Shown: piece by piece, positions 21,567-36,500 of the stretch
Layout of the letters: the number at the start of each line of letters is the position of its first letter
How positions within the stretch are numbered: position 1 is the stretch's first letter
Origin: Hydractinia symbiolongicarpus
Taxonomy: Eukaryota; Cnidaria; Hydrozoa; Anthoathecata; Hydractiniidae
Direction: 5' to 3'
NCBI RefSeq assembly: GCF_029227915.1
Contig: NC_079877.1
Location: forward strand, 16,044,851-16,108,850
Length of the DNA stretch: 64,000 bases
Translations under genes and position numbers: made by a program
The notes under the pieces: generated by a model
The model's database searches: none
What the model saw: the letters and a program-made list of their open reading frames with translations, nothing else
Told to the model about the DNA's origin: nothing

Positions 21567-24500
21567 TCATAGTTTATCATAGGAATCAATTATCACTTCT
21601 GGATTAGTAGAAGATCCTTTTAAAGGAGTATTTTTTGCGTTGTTTTGTTTTGATAAATAATGTTCTTCCACAGCATCCATGAGAAACTTCCATTTACAAA
21701 AATATGCAAACGCAAAGACGATCACCAAAAGAATGATAAGAAAACCACTAACAATCGCGAATACCAATATACCACTGAACTCTTCTTTTGGCAGCGGATT
21801 GTGGGTAGGCGGCAAAGCTATTTAATAGAAGAAAAATTATTAAACCAAGTGAAATAACGCTGTCATGAGTGCCTTATGGGATATATAGGATGAAATCATA
21901 TTGAACTGAATAGCACGATCCAAAGTTTTTGATCATAATAAGGTGATAACAAACACTTGTACCAAATTTTGTGTCAACCGTCACTTTTGACGGCAGTGGG
22001 GTTGTGGGAAAAGGAGGGTACCCTGGTTCGACTAAGGTTGAATCTCAAAAATCAATTCCGTAGATAAAGAAATCTGAAGTCTGACTAAGTTCTGCAAAAT
22101 GGAAATTGTTATTTCGCTGATGAAAAATATTTACTGGCTTATGGTAATAGTTGATAAGTTTGCAAATAATCTTTAACGAACAATTCCTACTTGTAAACAT
22201 TGCAATCGTAAAATTCCCGGTAACCGATCCACCTTCGATATCGTTTCGACCAAACGTTGTAACAGTGTATCGATACGTTGTAGCGGGGTTTAACTTGGTA
22301 AATTTGTACCGCGTATATCTAAAAAGAAGAAATACTTGAATAAGAATTATATAATCTTTTAATGCTTGAACTACGTGTTCCTAAAAAGAACTTTATGAAC
22401 AATTTTCTGTATCAAATCACAGTATGTTAGGCCATGGATTTAAACAAGGTAAAAATTTCTTGCTTTCATGTGATCTCTATCTTTCACCCTGGTTCTCTAA
22501 ATTAGCCCCTATTTCTATACACACGCGCGAACCGACAAAATCAACCATAGCGTGCCTAATGCGCAGAGCCTGGTAGATAGAAGTTTTATTTTATTTTTTA
22601 CCTTTTATTTTCGTGCTTCTTCGCTTTACACATAAGAAAAAGCATGTTAAGAGCATTTTTGGTTAAAATAACACAAAACATGCATAATAAACAGGGAAAT
22701 ATTTACATGTTAACTTCTTTATCTTATATTCAAACATAACAACTCTTTTAGACTTCAAAAGTAAAAACGTACCCTATATTTTATTCACAGTTTTCTCCGT
22801 TTTTCAGGAACCTGTTTATCTGATGTTAACACTGCTACGAAAGTGGTCAGGCCAGTATGTCATAGGCGTAGAATAGCCCTGGTAACGAGGTTGCATAAGT
22901 TAGGGCTAACTCGAATATTAAAAGCTGACGTTTAAAGTTAATGCTCCTACCCCAAGCATCAAGTACAAAAACTTGCGTTCGAGTCTAACGTGCACCAATT
23001 TCCGTAGTTTGCGACTTTTAAGGGGGAATTATAAACATTCCTGCAACGCAAACATTCCCACAATGCAAACATTCCCACAATGCACGTTTATAACATTGAA
23101 TTATTTAAAGTCATGAAAGTTTTCGTGCGAAGTCATCCCGCGTAAATCAGCATTATCGCTTGTAATCATTCTAAGCTGATTATTTCGATTCTAAGCATGT
23201 AGAGAATTTTAAATTAGAAAAACAAAGAATCACAGTAAGAGCGGTAACCTTTCACGTTAAAAGTTTTTCTTGTAACTTTAAAATATCGAACTTTCTTGCT
23301 TATTTTTAACAAATGTTACTGTAGAGCGCCGTTAGCTTCTTGGACACTGTAAGTCTATATATAGCCAAAAAACAAAATGGCGTAAACAGTGCTGCGCAGT
23401 CTACAAAAATAGATAAAATTCCATCATGCATACTTTGCTCTTAAAACCTGTAGTCACATTATGCTTGACGTCGTGTGGTTTATAATTACAGGGAATATCA
23501 AGTCGTTCTGTTTTAAGAAGAACAACCTTAGTTTCTCTATAAACACAACAGAACCATGAATCGGCTAAAATAAAAGGGCTACAAAACAAGCTGTTTAATT
23601 TTGACTTTAGTGCCTTACACGAAAATCGCAGCGAAAGAGTTCATGAGCAATAAGGAAAAAAACAATATCTTAAATCATGTTGTATATTATATTGTCCATA
23701 AGTAAAAACGACAGAACAGTACTTTTCAAACATTTCGACCTTTTGAGTGGTCTGGTTATTAGACAATGTTATTCCAAACAAAATGTGAAATGATGGAGAG
23801 TAACATCAATGACGGAGATCTTTCTTGAGTCGTTTCGCAGCACTTTAAAAACCTTTTTTCAACATGAAGAGGAAAAAAGATAGATTTACAAAAAAGTTTA
23901 TTTGAAAAGGTGCCATAAGAAAGCTGTATGCTCTGATAAAAAAATTCTAAAAGCGTACGAAAGTAAAAAAGTACGTCTAGCCTACTCAAACATAGACGTT
24001 TTTCTGAGAAACAAAATGGCTGCCAAGCTTTTTAAAATATAAATATAAGAAACAAATATATAGAAATGCAAAATGTAGAATGATAATTACACTACCTTCT
24101 AGAATGATGATCAAAGAAGTTGTAAAGACAAAATTATAAAAACTGTATAACAAAAACAAAATGGTAGTCATGGCTGTTGGCCAATGTTAAAGAAAACTAG
24201 ATGAAAAAGTAAATACGCTATGAGGCAAATCAGTTATTTTGCAAACAATCAGAACTCATGTTTACTTTATAATGTAAGCACAAACAGCCACGTTCTCAAA
24301 AAATATTTTCTTCTTTTGTATACTGAACAAACTGTCAATTTGAATATGTCAACAGGAATTTTTGGTGCAAAAATAAGACAGTTATTTATATAAGAAATCA
24401 AAATTTCCAGTTGTAGAATGAATTGGTAAGTTCTGAATATAGTATATTTCGAGAAAAGAGAAGAAACAGTGACGCTTAATACCAAAAGCGTTCACACATT

Positions 24501-27500
24501 TCGTGTGAAAAGTGTGTATGCAATAAAACGAGTGTGTGTTTTATACAGTCATCGTGTTCTAAGAGTATTGACACTAACACTTAGGTTAAAATAAAATAAC
24601 AAGAACTTTGACAGGATGTGAATATAGCATTTCGTTCTTTATGTACTTACACCTAATATAATCATTTTCCTTTTTTACAATTACAATAATTTGAATATTC
24701 TAGTCGTAGACCGTGGAAAAATCCACAGGAATTTTCCTATCGTCATTCGCAGCTATCATTTTACCTCACAACAAACGTACAACGAGCATCACTAAATCCA
24801 CGGTTCAGCCGTCATGAGATTTAGAATCCCAAAATATAAGCAAGAAGTTTTAAGGATACACTTGACAGCTTTGTTTAAGAATACATTACACCTACCTATA
24901 TAACAGAACTGAAACAAACTTGCTGCTTCGAAGATTCCTTCTTGTCTGTCAAAATGTCGTCGAGATGAACATAATTGACCTTTTTAATCCACACGTACAA
25001 TATGATTCACAACAATGAACACATTTTCGGATTTATCTTTTTATTTCTTAACATCAAAAGCCCAGCGAATGCCATTAGCTGGCATGGCAACGCGATTCTG
25101 TAATTGTGATTTTTGCTTATCATGACAACCGTTAATAAGCCAGCATTATGACATTTTCAAAAGCGGGAGTATTTCTGACAGAATTATCTGGTATGTTAAA
25201 AGATACCAGCATCTTTTTACTTTTTAACGAAATAATAAAAGGCCTTTGTTGTCCAAACCAAGCTCTCCTTATAAACTGACGTAAACATATTAAAAACACG
25301 TTTTGTTTATATAAAAAACCTTGCCAGAGATCTAATTCCAAACCAACTGAAGTTTTGTTGTGTACCGTTCACGTCAGCATAAAACTCAAGTTAGGATCAT
25401 AGGTGGTTGACTAGTTGAGTGACTGCTGTGCTTGCACGGCTTATGTAGCTCAAATAGAAGCTTTAAATGTCCTACGACCTCCTTCGCAGTACCCTAGTTG
25501 ATAGCCGTATCAATCGGAAATCGGAACAGAAGGGAAAAACAGTAATAACAATAATAAGTTCTTTACTTCCACCGTAATACAAGTTCCAAACGTTCAGGTT
25601 TTTAAAATACGTGGAGTTATTGTGAGAAAATATGTATGTATAAGTTATATGAAGTAAAAAATACCAATGCGTTGGTAGACTTTAAATTGCTAAAAATATA
25701 TTGAACATAAATAATAAACAAATCTTGTAACATGAAGCTCGGGGAATAGTAAAGATGGCTTTTCGTGACCATGTCGTAAAATGCTCAGATCTATGATTAA
25801 CGTAATCACAAATAAAATTCTAATACAGCCATAACAACAGTCATTAACAATAATTAAAGCAGAAGAGATATTTGATGAGGAAAGCATAACGATGAAAGAG
25901 GAAAACCATGACTTATTAACCTCAATGCAGGAAAATTTTTCACATAACAAAAAATTAACCTCACTCTAATATAATAAAATTTAAAATTTAACAGAAGAAG
26001 AAAATATGTTTGAGACGTTGATTGTGTCTGAGGCGTTTGTTAAGCTACTCCTACCGCCGGCCCACCCCTACCACCGTCCTACCAAATGACCTTACCTACT
26101 GGCTAATCTAGAATCTTTTTTTAAAATCAATCACGATAGAAAAACATTCCTTTGAAATCGATAAGCAAATTACATAAAAGCCTGGGCGGAGGCCAGTAAG
26201 TATATATGTAATATATGATAGGAAAGATAAAAGAAAACTTAATTTAAATAAAAATACATCTCATAAACGTATTGATGTTTTACAGTGACATAATGTTATC
26301 CAAAAAAATTGGTGCTGGCATAAAAAAAGCTAGATTTAGATCATGTCTTCTCATTCCCACACAATAATATTTAGTTACAGGAAAAAAATGCACGACTCCG
26401 GGGTATCCTTGCTCCTAATCCGCTATCAAAAAAAGAGATTGGTATTGCAGTTGTATACAATCAGAAATATAAGATTATTAATTGATCAAAAGGCAAAATG
26501 CCCTGGGAACAAGGTTGGATTTATAGAACACTTTTTAACAGCCAAGATACTTTTTACAAACGCCTACAATTCTAAATTTCAGATATCTTGATTCTTGTGT
26601 GGAAGATATGTTGTTGCTATTTTGAAAACAAAAGAATGAGAAATAAAACTCTAAATAATTTCAGATTAAAAAATGGCCAAGAAAAGTTTTATATATATCC
26701 CTAAAAAATTAAACTCGTCAAAATTTTATTTAATGAAAGAAGGTTGATAGCCGTCAGTGATCATTAAGTAAGACAATAACATCATATATCTAAATTGGCT
26801 ACTATAAGCCAGAAACGCTTTAAAAGCTTCACATAACTCTTTACGCTTGACGCCATGAAAAACAAACGCAACAACACAATCAATGAAAAAAAATCACGTT
26901 CCCAAGCCTATCTCATAAAACTGATTCTGTTATCTTTGTAACGGCTTAACATGTCTATGATCTTTACAAAAGAGTGTTGATAAAATCTAAATTGAAATCT
27001 CACTTTGTAAGTGATACCTTATCCAAATCTTTTCCAAGCCGCCTGCTGAATCAAAAAACAATTCATCCTTTCTTTCTTGTAAATATATTAATGCATAAAA
27101 GGTATACACAAACGCAAACAGAAAAATACAGAAACAACAATTTCCACTTTAAGTTATTTAAAATTACTTGTCATATTTTTTAAAACAGGGCGTAAATGTT
27201 TAATCTGTAAAAGTTTCACTTTAAAGATTCTTAGAGGTTGATCGTATAGAACAGACAAGCTCCGAAATCTGCTTGAAGTTATGGCGGAGAAATCTTGCCC
27301 CAATCTTCTATCTTCGGCAGAGAGTTATCGAAGAATATTGATAAAAAAGTAATGAAAGAACTGTTTGCAAGAATGTGTTATAAATTGCGAAGCAAAAAAT
27401 GAAATGTTTTCAAAGGTTTTCTCTGAAGTCGAGGGTGCAAAAAAACATGCACATCTCCGAACTAACCTTTTTACCAATTTTCTGATATCTTCTTCACCAT

Positions 27501-30500
27501 TCCCGTTAAGCTTTCAGTTTCACGAACGAAAAAGAAAAAAAATTATTGACAGACAAAATCGAATGTTTGACCAAACAACAACACCATAGGATTAAGATGA
27601 AAGCAAAACTTCAAACAAATCCCTTCTTTTGTTTGTATAACAGAATCTAAAACCTACACGACTCTCTTGGAACAACAGCAGATAGCACAGTTAGAAAAAC
27701 ACAGAAACGAAAAATCAAACTTCACTGCGCAGTGTTTTTAATTATTGAATGTAAAATCAAATATTTTAAAGAACCGCCTCAAATATCGTTTGACAGCTTG
27801 ATGTGTAGTTTATTTTAAGTCAAAATAACCAAATTCGCACCTCTTTTACGTGTTATTTTGTGCGTCGTAAATAAAACCTGTTAAAAACTCTAATATAGCC
27901 TGTCACGTTTTACAGAGAACGTAAACGTAACTCACGTGCTCCCACCCCCCAGATAAATCTCGATGTGCCTTGCCTCGGAAAAGACGTCCTAAGTTATTTT
28001 TCACAGTACCAGACTTCTACCAAGCCGATAACTGAGTGTGTAGGCTTCTGAAGACTCTAAGGCGGCCAGTTACCGTCTTATAGGGGGAGTACGCATTCTT
28101 GCAGCCTTAAGTTATCCTATACCACCTTTCTGTTGTATTCTTTTGAAGCTCCGACTGAAAAAGCTGCACACTTAGTCGAAGCGTTTATTGAAGACAATCT
28201 GGTTAACACGGGGTTTGCTATATTTAGAGCCTTGTTTTTCTTAAAAAGATTTTTAAAAGATGCGCTGCGGTGTTCAATATTGTTTTCAAAAAAGTGTTAA
28301 AAAATTTAAGAAAAAAAATAGTTGAAAGTAAAAAACCAAAGAGTTTTGCGTTTTCTAATGATATTATAAAAACGGCTCTATACTAAGACGGTACAAAGAG
28401 TTTTACCGAAGTACAACTATACAAAAAAATTATAAGCTGACGCTTGTCATGTAGTTATGCATTCTAATCTTTCTCAACCCCAGAGCACTTTAAGATAAAG
28501 CCTCGCATTTCGAGGTTTATCTCAAAGAGGTCTAGGGTCGAGAATGTATTCTGATACAAAACTGAAGTTCTTTTACTTCCTGGCAAAGTCCCTATCGTAA
28601 AGGATATTCAAACTTAAATCAACTGTTTTTTAGCCAAATTATCAAACTTTTGACAAAAAACAACTGGATCATCAATCCAAGACAGCACAAATAATTCCGG
28701 AGAAATAAAATGCTCCTCCCCAAATCTCTTTTTAGATAAACCTGGAAAGTAGTATAATTAAGTAGTGGGTTTATCTAGAAAAGCCCTGGGAACAAGAAGA
28801 AAAAAATGCGCGCGAAATCTTCAGGACATAGGAAAACAAAGTTGAAAATGAGATTTAACACATAAACAGATACTAAATTATAATTAAAATCGACATGGTT
28901 TCTTGGTTTTCTTGTTAACTTATTTATAACGAATGTTATGCCACATAACAAAGAAATAATTTTTAAGGGCGGGAAAAGCCGACTGCAGAAACGTGTAAAA
29001 TTTGCTATGGAAACTACCACCTTGTTTTTATATATCCGCCAAAAGTACGTGTGATACCAAAAACATTTCAAAAGGTTCAACCATCTGCGTTCGTTGTAGT
29101 GATGGACAGAGTGGTTTCTATTATCACTAGTAAGCTTTGAACACATGCATAATCATAGAGCTTTACGACTCACTTACTTTAATGTCCGTTACATAAAAGT
29201 TATATAGAAGTCTGGATGGGTCCTGAAACGGGATTCCACCCTATTCGACTTTACTACATTACTAAAAACTTATGTCGTTTTTATGGTAAATTTCTTTTCC
29301 TAGAATCGATTCGTCACGTGCCCGCGAGATGGAGATTACGCTTGAGCGAAAATCCTAACCTTTCAGCCGTTAACGTTTTACCCGTAAAAACCTTATTTTC
29401 AACCTAGCGCAATAAGCTGGGTTTTTTGTAATTTCGTTAGTAATTCGAAAGTTAGTATTGCGAAAGTTAGTATTTAACAAAACTATAGTCGTTTTATTAG
29501 ATAAAAAGAATGGAATAGTGAATACTCAGTTAAATACTGGTCACAATATTTTACCAAGTAAAACTACTGACCTTGAGATATTTTTGGGGGGACTAAGCCA
29601 GCTAGCGAAGCGAGCTGAGCTCAAGCAAAGCACATTTGCTTTTTAATCGTGCTTATATATACCTTACCGGAGAATATCTTCAAGTTGGTCAGACGAGCGC
29701 ATATAACGTCTCTCAGGTATTTTGTCTATGTGTATTTCATTTTTATTGTATTGTGTATCTCCTCCACATGCACTGGAATCGATTTCGTATTTTGTAGCGA
29801 CAAAATTTGAATGAAATCAACAACAACAATCATTGACAGAGGAATAGAAAAGATGTATTTAGGTTTGTAACGCTTTCATTTTACCATTTCGATAGCTAGA
29901 ACTCAAAATACTTGCAAAATAGAAATAATTGAACACAATCATCATTTAAGGCTTGATTTTTATTTGTCATATACGACAGACATCATTCTTAACAAGTTTG
30001 ATGACTTCCCAACCAACACAAGGATTTTATGGTGGTAGGGCGTCTTTGCCACTCTCTTCCTGTGACTTGACTCTGCCCTGAATAAGGTGTTTTATAAGTT
30101 CACTGATTCGGTAGTCATGCCATTGTGGTACTAGCTTAGCTGGAGTTCATAATTTGAAAATAACTTCGGTCATCATTTAAACTTGCGTTTTGGAATAAAT
30201 AGTCAGTACCGGTGCAAACATTATAATAAAGCACATTACAAAGACAAGAATAATCCTGAGGGTAGGACAGCGAACATAAAACGACCTCTTTAAATGGATA
30301 AAAGTTTTCTTTCATCGCCAATTCATGTCGCCAAAATGGCGATTATTTTGTTTTCGTTTAACACAATATCAAACGTTAAGCTCAAAGAGTCTGCTTATAA
30401 ATTAGAATAATTCGCAGAAAGCACAGAATAGTTTTCTGAACAGTATCTTACCATGATGCCACAACAACAACAACATAAAAATAATTGTTTAAAAACCCTA

Positions 30501-33500
30501 AAATATTTGACGATTTTACGTACCTTATAAGTTTCCCTACACCATTGACACTTTACATAGCTACAAACGCGTTACGACACAAAAAATGTGAAGACAGTCA
30601 CGCGTATGCCAATCCGTCATGTAACTGTCATATACAACACAATATGTCATTCTTCGTATGGCACACAAAGGAAAGTACATCTTGATTGGAATAACATAAA
30701 GCAGTTTTTCAAACAATATTGCGGTGGACACCACTAACAAATGTTTCGTTTGCAAACATGCTCACACGTACTTTATTAAAAAAATAAACAAACGTTTATG
30801 TACGCCATATCTTTAAGGTGAAGAAATATAGGGACGGATTGACCACAATAGGATCCCTGGATTTTTCTTGCTAGAAATCTATCATTCTCCTAGTTAAATC
30901 CACATATTTTATTTAATTTATTTTGAAAAGGGAACTTAATATTCACTTTTTTATAGACAGCATGGCGCAATTTTTTTATAAACAAATTGAAACAACAACT
31001 TCATGAAAGAGGGTGAAAAATAAAAGTGCAGTGAAGAAATCAGGAATTTTAAAAGTAATAATTTAATGATATATAACTTGTCCTAAAACTTATGTAAATG
31101 TCATACGATATGTGATTAAATAACATCGAATCGTGGTGCGAGGAGGTTTTGGTGCATTAGCCTAACAGAGCAAGTTCAAACGTACATTTATGTTATTAAA
31201 TAGACAGTCTACAAGCAACTGTAAGCAGCAATTGAGCCTGTAAAATCAAGAAAAGTTAAGCGTCGTACAAAATTTCGTGCTGCTTATAAAAGAAAGCGTG
31301 CATTATCTCATCTGTATTTAAATAACTTGATTTCAAGAACTGCTTGTAAACAAAAACATAACCACGCTTTGTCGAGTAGATCCATCACAATCAAAAAATT
31401 TATCTATTCTTCTTCAGAATAATCCTTGTAAAAAAACTGGCCAATGTGCCATATGAAACTTGAAACGTATACCGATTTGTTCGCAACCAGCATACGGTGC
31501 ATTTCAAAATATTATTTTATGATAAGAGCAAGTGAAATTTAAAAGATATTTCTTTCGAAATTAAGTTTTTAACAAAGAAAAACTATTCATTAATAAACCC
31601 TAACCTCTTTTCACCCCAACTTCCAAGCCCTCAACTCCCCAAATGTACCACAACCACATCGGGTGGCTCTATTCTATTTCCGACAATCCTAGACATCGAG
31701 AACAGAGCCGGGTAAAGACGGTAATTTCCATAGCCCAATCGATTTCATGTACACCATTAAGGTGATTTCCGATTTATTTATAGGTAGCTAGTTCGCACAA
31801 ATGCAAAGATAACAAAATTAAGAAGAAAGAATAGCAGAAGCGCTAATTTAAGTAAAAATCATCATCCATTTATATTTTCAAGGTAGAATCATCTTTACAG
31901 AATCCGAAAACAAGTGGAAAGAGTTGATCAGTAAAATAATGTCGCTCGTTACTTTAAACTACAAACAACAAATTACCACAGGAAAATCAATATATACAAG
32001 AGAGCAGAGCTGTACCAGTCTCCCTCTTGCGTTTTTAAGCAAAAAGTTGTGACAATCTCCATGTAGAAAAACCTTTCACAGATATTTTAACGCCATTTTT
32101 TAACAAAACTTACTCCGTTAAAAAAAATTGCTTAAAAATTCTTAAATTATAAGCTTTCAAGAATCTTCTTCAATCTCAATAGCAGTAGTAAGACATAAAA
32201 GCCAAAAGAATTAATTTTCTTACCTCAACTTCTTACTTTTCACACATTTGCGTTCTTTGTACATCAACAGTTCCCTGCGTGTTTGTACTGTCACATTCTT
32301 TTTCTCGACACCTCCAGCAGTGATATGCTGTTGCGCAGAAACTTTGATTGACGAATTGCCCTCCTGTTGAAACGTGATTGGTTGAACTGTGACAGTTACT
32401 GTTTTATTGACCAATACTATCGCATTAACAGGTTCCAGAACACATAATAATACCATGTAGTATAATTGAAAGATCTGAGAATTTTTTCGATAAGTTGGGT
32501 GATGCCATGTAATGGAGACATCAAACCCACTAACAACAGCCGCAATCTTCGTCGGTGCACCAGGTTTACCTAAGGTACACGAAAAATTTTTATTTTGGCG
32601 CAAGGAATAGAGGAAGAAAATTTAAGAGCACTGTGGTATAATTTCACGTAACATTCGTTGGCAAGTGACCAATATATAGAACAGAACGTCAATGAAGCAT
32701 TTTTGACAAATACGTACCAATGGGAAGTGTTCGTGCCACTATCGCTTCGCTAAAGTTGCCTGTACCAAAAGTCGACCTTGCTCGAACTTTGAAGCGATAC
32801 AACGTGTTGTTTGTTAGTCCTTTAACAGTGATTTGAGGTAACCTTCGAAATGCTATGAAATACTCAGTTGCGTTCCTGTCAGGAGTAAACATTTCAAGGT
32901 CATAACTTGAAGCATCTTTTACATTGTTCCAAGTTATAGTAATGAAATCAACATCTTTTTGAGTGTAACGCAATCCATGTGGTATTTTTGGAAGACCTAA
33001 AAAAGAAAAAAGAGAATAAAACATATTGTTTTTGCACTTTCACGAATACTAAATAAAATAAGAAAAACAAAGTTTCTAAAATTGGAGATACCATGCGTTC
33101 TTGTGGAGACATATACGATCTTTGAATACTCGCTATAACCAGCATGCGATTTTGAGCGAACTGCGAAACCATATGTTGTACTCGCAGCTAAACCATGAAT
33201 TGATACAAGAGGATGACTTGGCGCTACAAAGAATGTTTTATTGAGGTTGTTTGGATATATGACTAATAGTTCGTAGCCAGTGATTTTTCCCGCCACAGTC
33301 TCCCACACAATGGTGATTTGTTTCCAATTTTTTGAATGCTTGCGCAGTCCAAATGGTGTTAATGGAGGGGCTAAAGAAAAACAGTGTGTTAAATTTCTGA
33401 TGGTGTTTTTCAACAGAAAATGATGATAATTTTTAGAGTGATCTCAAAAGAAGGATAACGTCGATGAAAATGGACGTGTAAGTGGCGCAAAAGTGTTTTT

Positions 33501-36500
33501 TGGGGGTACTTAAAGATATTAGGCCAGCCTTTGCTACCGTACAAAAGACAACAGACCCGTATTTTAACAATTCACCTTGATCTGACATTTTCTGACATTC
33601 TAGAGAAAGGGAGTTTACCATCATTCCAGAGAGACGGGTGTCACCATCCTAATAACTCAAATTTGGCACAACAAAATTAAATGACATGTTTTTTTTTTAG
33701 CTATCGAAGCCAATTCATGAAGACTTAAGTAAATATACATACAGCATTGATCACGCTCGTCCGAACTGTCGCTACAATGTACTACACCGTCACATAACGC
33801 CGACGCCAGTATACATTTCTTATCTGCTCTGCATTTGAATGTACCAGGTTTGCAAGAATCTATAAAAAAGAATCTCTATAGTTAAAATAGATATATTAGA
33901 TTTTATTTACAAAAGAACTGGTTATTGAAGATATTATTTCGGTTTGTCTGTTCAGTATTCATATTACTCGGCAAAGTTTATCATTTCTTGAACATGATAG
34001 TTTAGTAAGCGACGTTTCGGGAGATCCTCGGGTGGAAGTAGGATTTCCCGAAACGTCGCCTACCAAACTATCATGTTCAAGAAGAACTGGTAATTAGAAT
34101 TTCTATTAATAATGCAATTATTTGACAAGTCGTATACACAGCAGTTTCATGTGCATTGACGTAAAGAACTGACATAATAAGTGTCTAAATGTAATTGTGA
34201 ATCAATATAAACTCAAGGGTGATATTATTTGTTTAATAAATACATTGAAAAACGTATGAAATGCTACAGTTTGAAGGTCACATTGTTTTGAAAAATATAT
34301 GTAGATCCGTTGACGCAATAACCAAAATGTAGTGGCCAGATGTTAGCGATGCAGGAGGAATTAAATCATTTCGAGTATGACAGAGATAGCTGATTCACCC
34401 ACTTCACCCACCCTCGCCTCCACCTACGCCACACGACCACCTCAGCTCAGTGTCGACTTCCCTATAAACTTTCTGCCCACACTACCTGTAATTTTCACAG
34501 AAAAGCTTGCAGATTCTTCTCCATTTGTGCTGTTAAAAACGCAATGATATATTCCCTGATCTGTTTCACCAACTGGATTTATTGACAACAGGAAAACTCT
34601 GCTTCCGTTTTTAACATGAACTTTAGTATCAAACGATTTCAATTCTTCACTAGCAAGCATCAATACGCGCTTTCCATTGGTTAATGTCTGGTTCCCCTTC
34701 TTCCACCTTACTTCTGGTCTTGGGATTATATCTGGAGGTATGCATAACTGTTGCATGTATCGTGATGTACCAAAGTAAAACGTGACATTGTGTGGAGCCA
34801 ACTGGAACTTGTTATCTCGTCCTGGAAAGGAAATGGTAAAGTTAAGGTTGTTAATGTTGTTGTCTTTTCTTTTATAGTAGGCATAAAATAATTACTGGTG
34901 AAGCCTTCAACATAGCTACATCATAAATTAATGTTTTACTTGACAGAGGTTTTTACACTCCGTACAAATACGGATTAAGCACTGGTGAAACGAATGCTAT
35001 ATTTGATGCAACATTCGATGCAACATTTAAAAAAAATTATTCATTAGAATAAAAAAGTTTTTATTCTCTATCGTGAAAAAAATAACGCGATAGACCATGC
35101 AATTTTCGCATAATTTTGTAGCCACTTGTAGTCATCAGGTAAGTTATTGCAATGTAATTTTAACGTAGGTGGACACCACGCTTAAACTTCTACATGTACC
35201 AAACAATATAGATTCAGTCTTTTCTTTCTTAAGGTTGAGTGTACAGCTTAATTATCTTCAAATCACAATGTTTAGACCAGGTGCTAGATGAGTTTCACTT
35301 TGATACTCCTACCAACAGTATAGGAATACGTATAGGAAAGCAATTTGATCTCATTCGACGTAGTCTTAAACCTTTACGCGACATTACTAACAAATTCATT
35401 GTGTAAACAAAAACAACGAGAGAAGACGTCAACAGCCAAACTTTGGGCTAATTTTGACTGTAGTTTCCACTAAAATCATTCACTATAATCTTTTTTACAC
35501 TCCTGTTGTCATCACTACGCTCAGCCCTCACAATATTAGTTTTTATCAAAAGCGCTTTTTTATCACAAGATGAATTTCAAGTCTTTTTCAGCGCAAGAAA
35601 AAGGAGATACGATTGTCTAATGTTTTGATTTTTCTCCCGTTAGCGCCCCTGCACGTCGGCTTTCGTTGCACATAACTGCAAATATCAAAGACTTAGACAA
35701 GCTACCAAGTGTTCAGAAATCTTCGTTGACGGAAACTTCCCGAATTTCGGCTAAATTCAAATTTTTTTAAGAGCATAAATTCGCGAAAGTTCAGGCACGC
35801 TGAAAAAAAATTTATTTATTTGCGAAAGGTTAAACGGTCACTTAAAGAACCTTTTAGCCAATAACGGTCTTTTCAGTTCTAATATTATGCGTTGATAGGA
35901 AAAAAAAAGATTTAAGGTTCAATTCTTAACATTTTAAAGGTTAACTTTTGGTGATTCGTGAAAGTTTATGCTCCCGAAATATCTCAAGAAGATTAATTCA
36001 CGAAATTTTATGTTTGCAAAATATATTATGACCTATTCGCAAACGTTTATAATCGCTAAATGCAAATATTTGCCCAAGTTTCTATTCGCGAAAGTTTCTG
36101 TGTTTGAATGTTTCTCCACTTAAAGTATCTAACACGTGCAAAGTTTTTCATGAAGTTATTTGCAAAGAAAACTAAAACCAGTGTGTTGATATTTTACATG
36201 GGAGTAACTCTTTAGCATTAGTTAGAAATTTTCAGTTCCGCCGCTTCGTTGATTTTTGTGTCTGCCACTAAAATCTAATACCACGAGCACATTTCGTAGC
36301 CCCTTTAACTTAAGTTCATACATACAGATATTATTGTTCATAAGACTGTTAAACACTATGATGACGTTTGTTTTAATCTGGGACTTTTAATCTGGGAAAC
36401 AACTGCTTATTTACCTTGCACTCTCAGAGTACGTAAAACTATTGAAAATTATATCGCGATGAAGGTGATTGAAATGGCTGCAACTTAAATTCGATGCTAG

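Larger units (their letters stand above)
22319..32223 (-). other. 9.9-kb intron of the receptor-like gene, no exon seen
   Basis: The intron is bounded by GTAAGA (32223 side) and a T-rich TTTTTTAG acceptor (22319 side), both phase 2. Inside I recognise only repeats: CAAACATTCCCACAATG repeats near 23040-23095, a Helitron-like end at 24700 and a small inverted-repeat element at 28460-28546. Short frames such as 28775-29146 on the minus strand have no recognisable domain. Confidence 0.5.

Noticed and set aside
28775-29146. 123-codon minus-strand frame
   Set aside because: It lies within the large intron of the receptor-like gene, with no known domain, and its hydrophobic content is explained by AT-rich composition.
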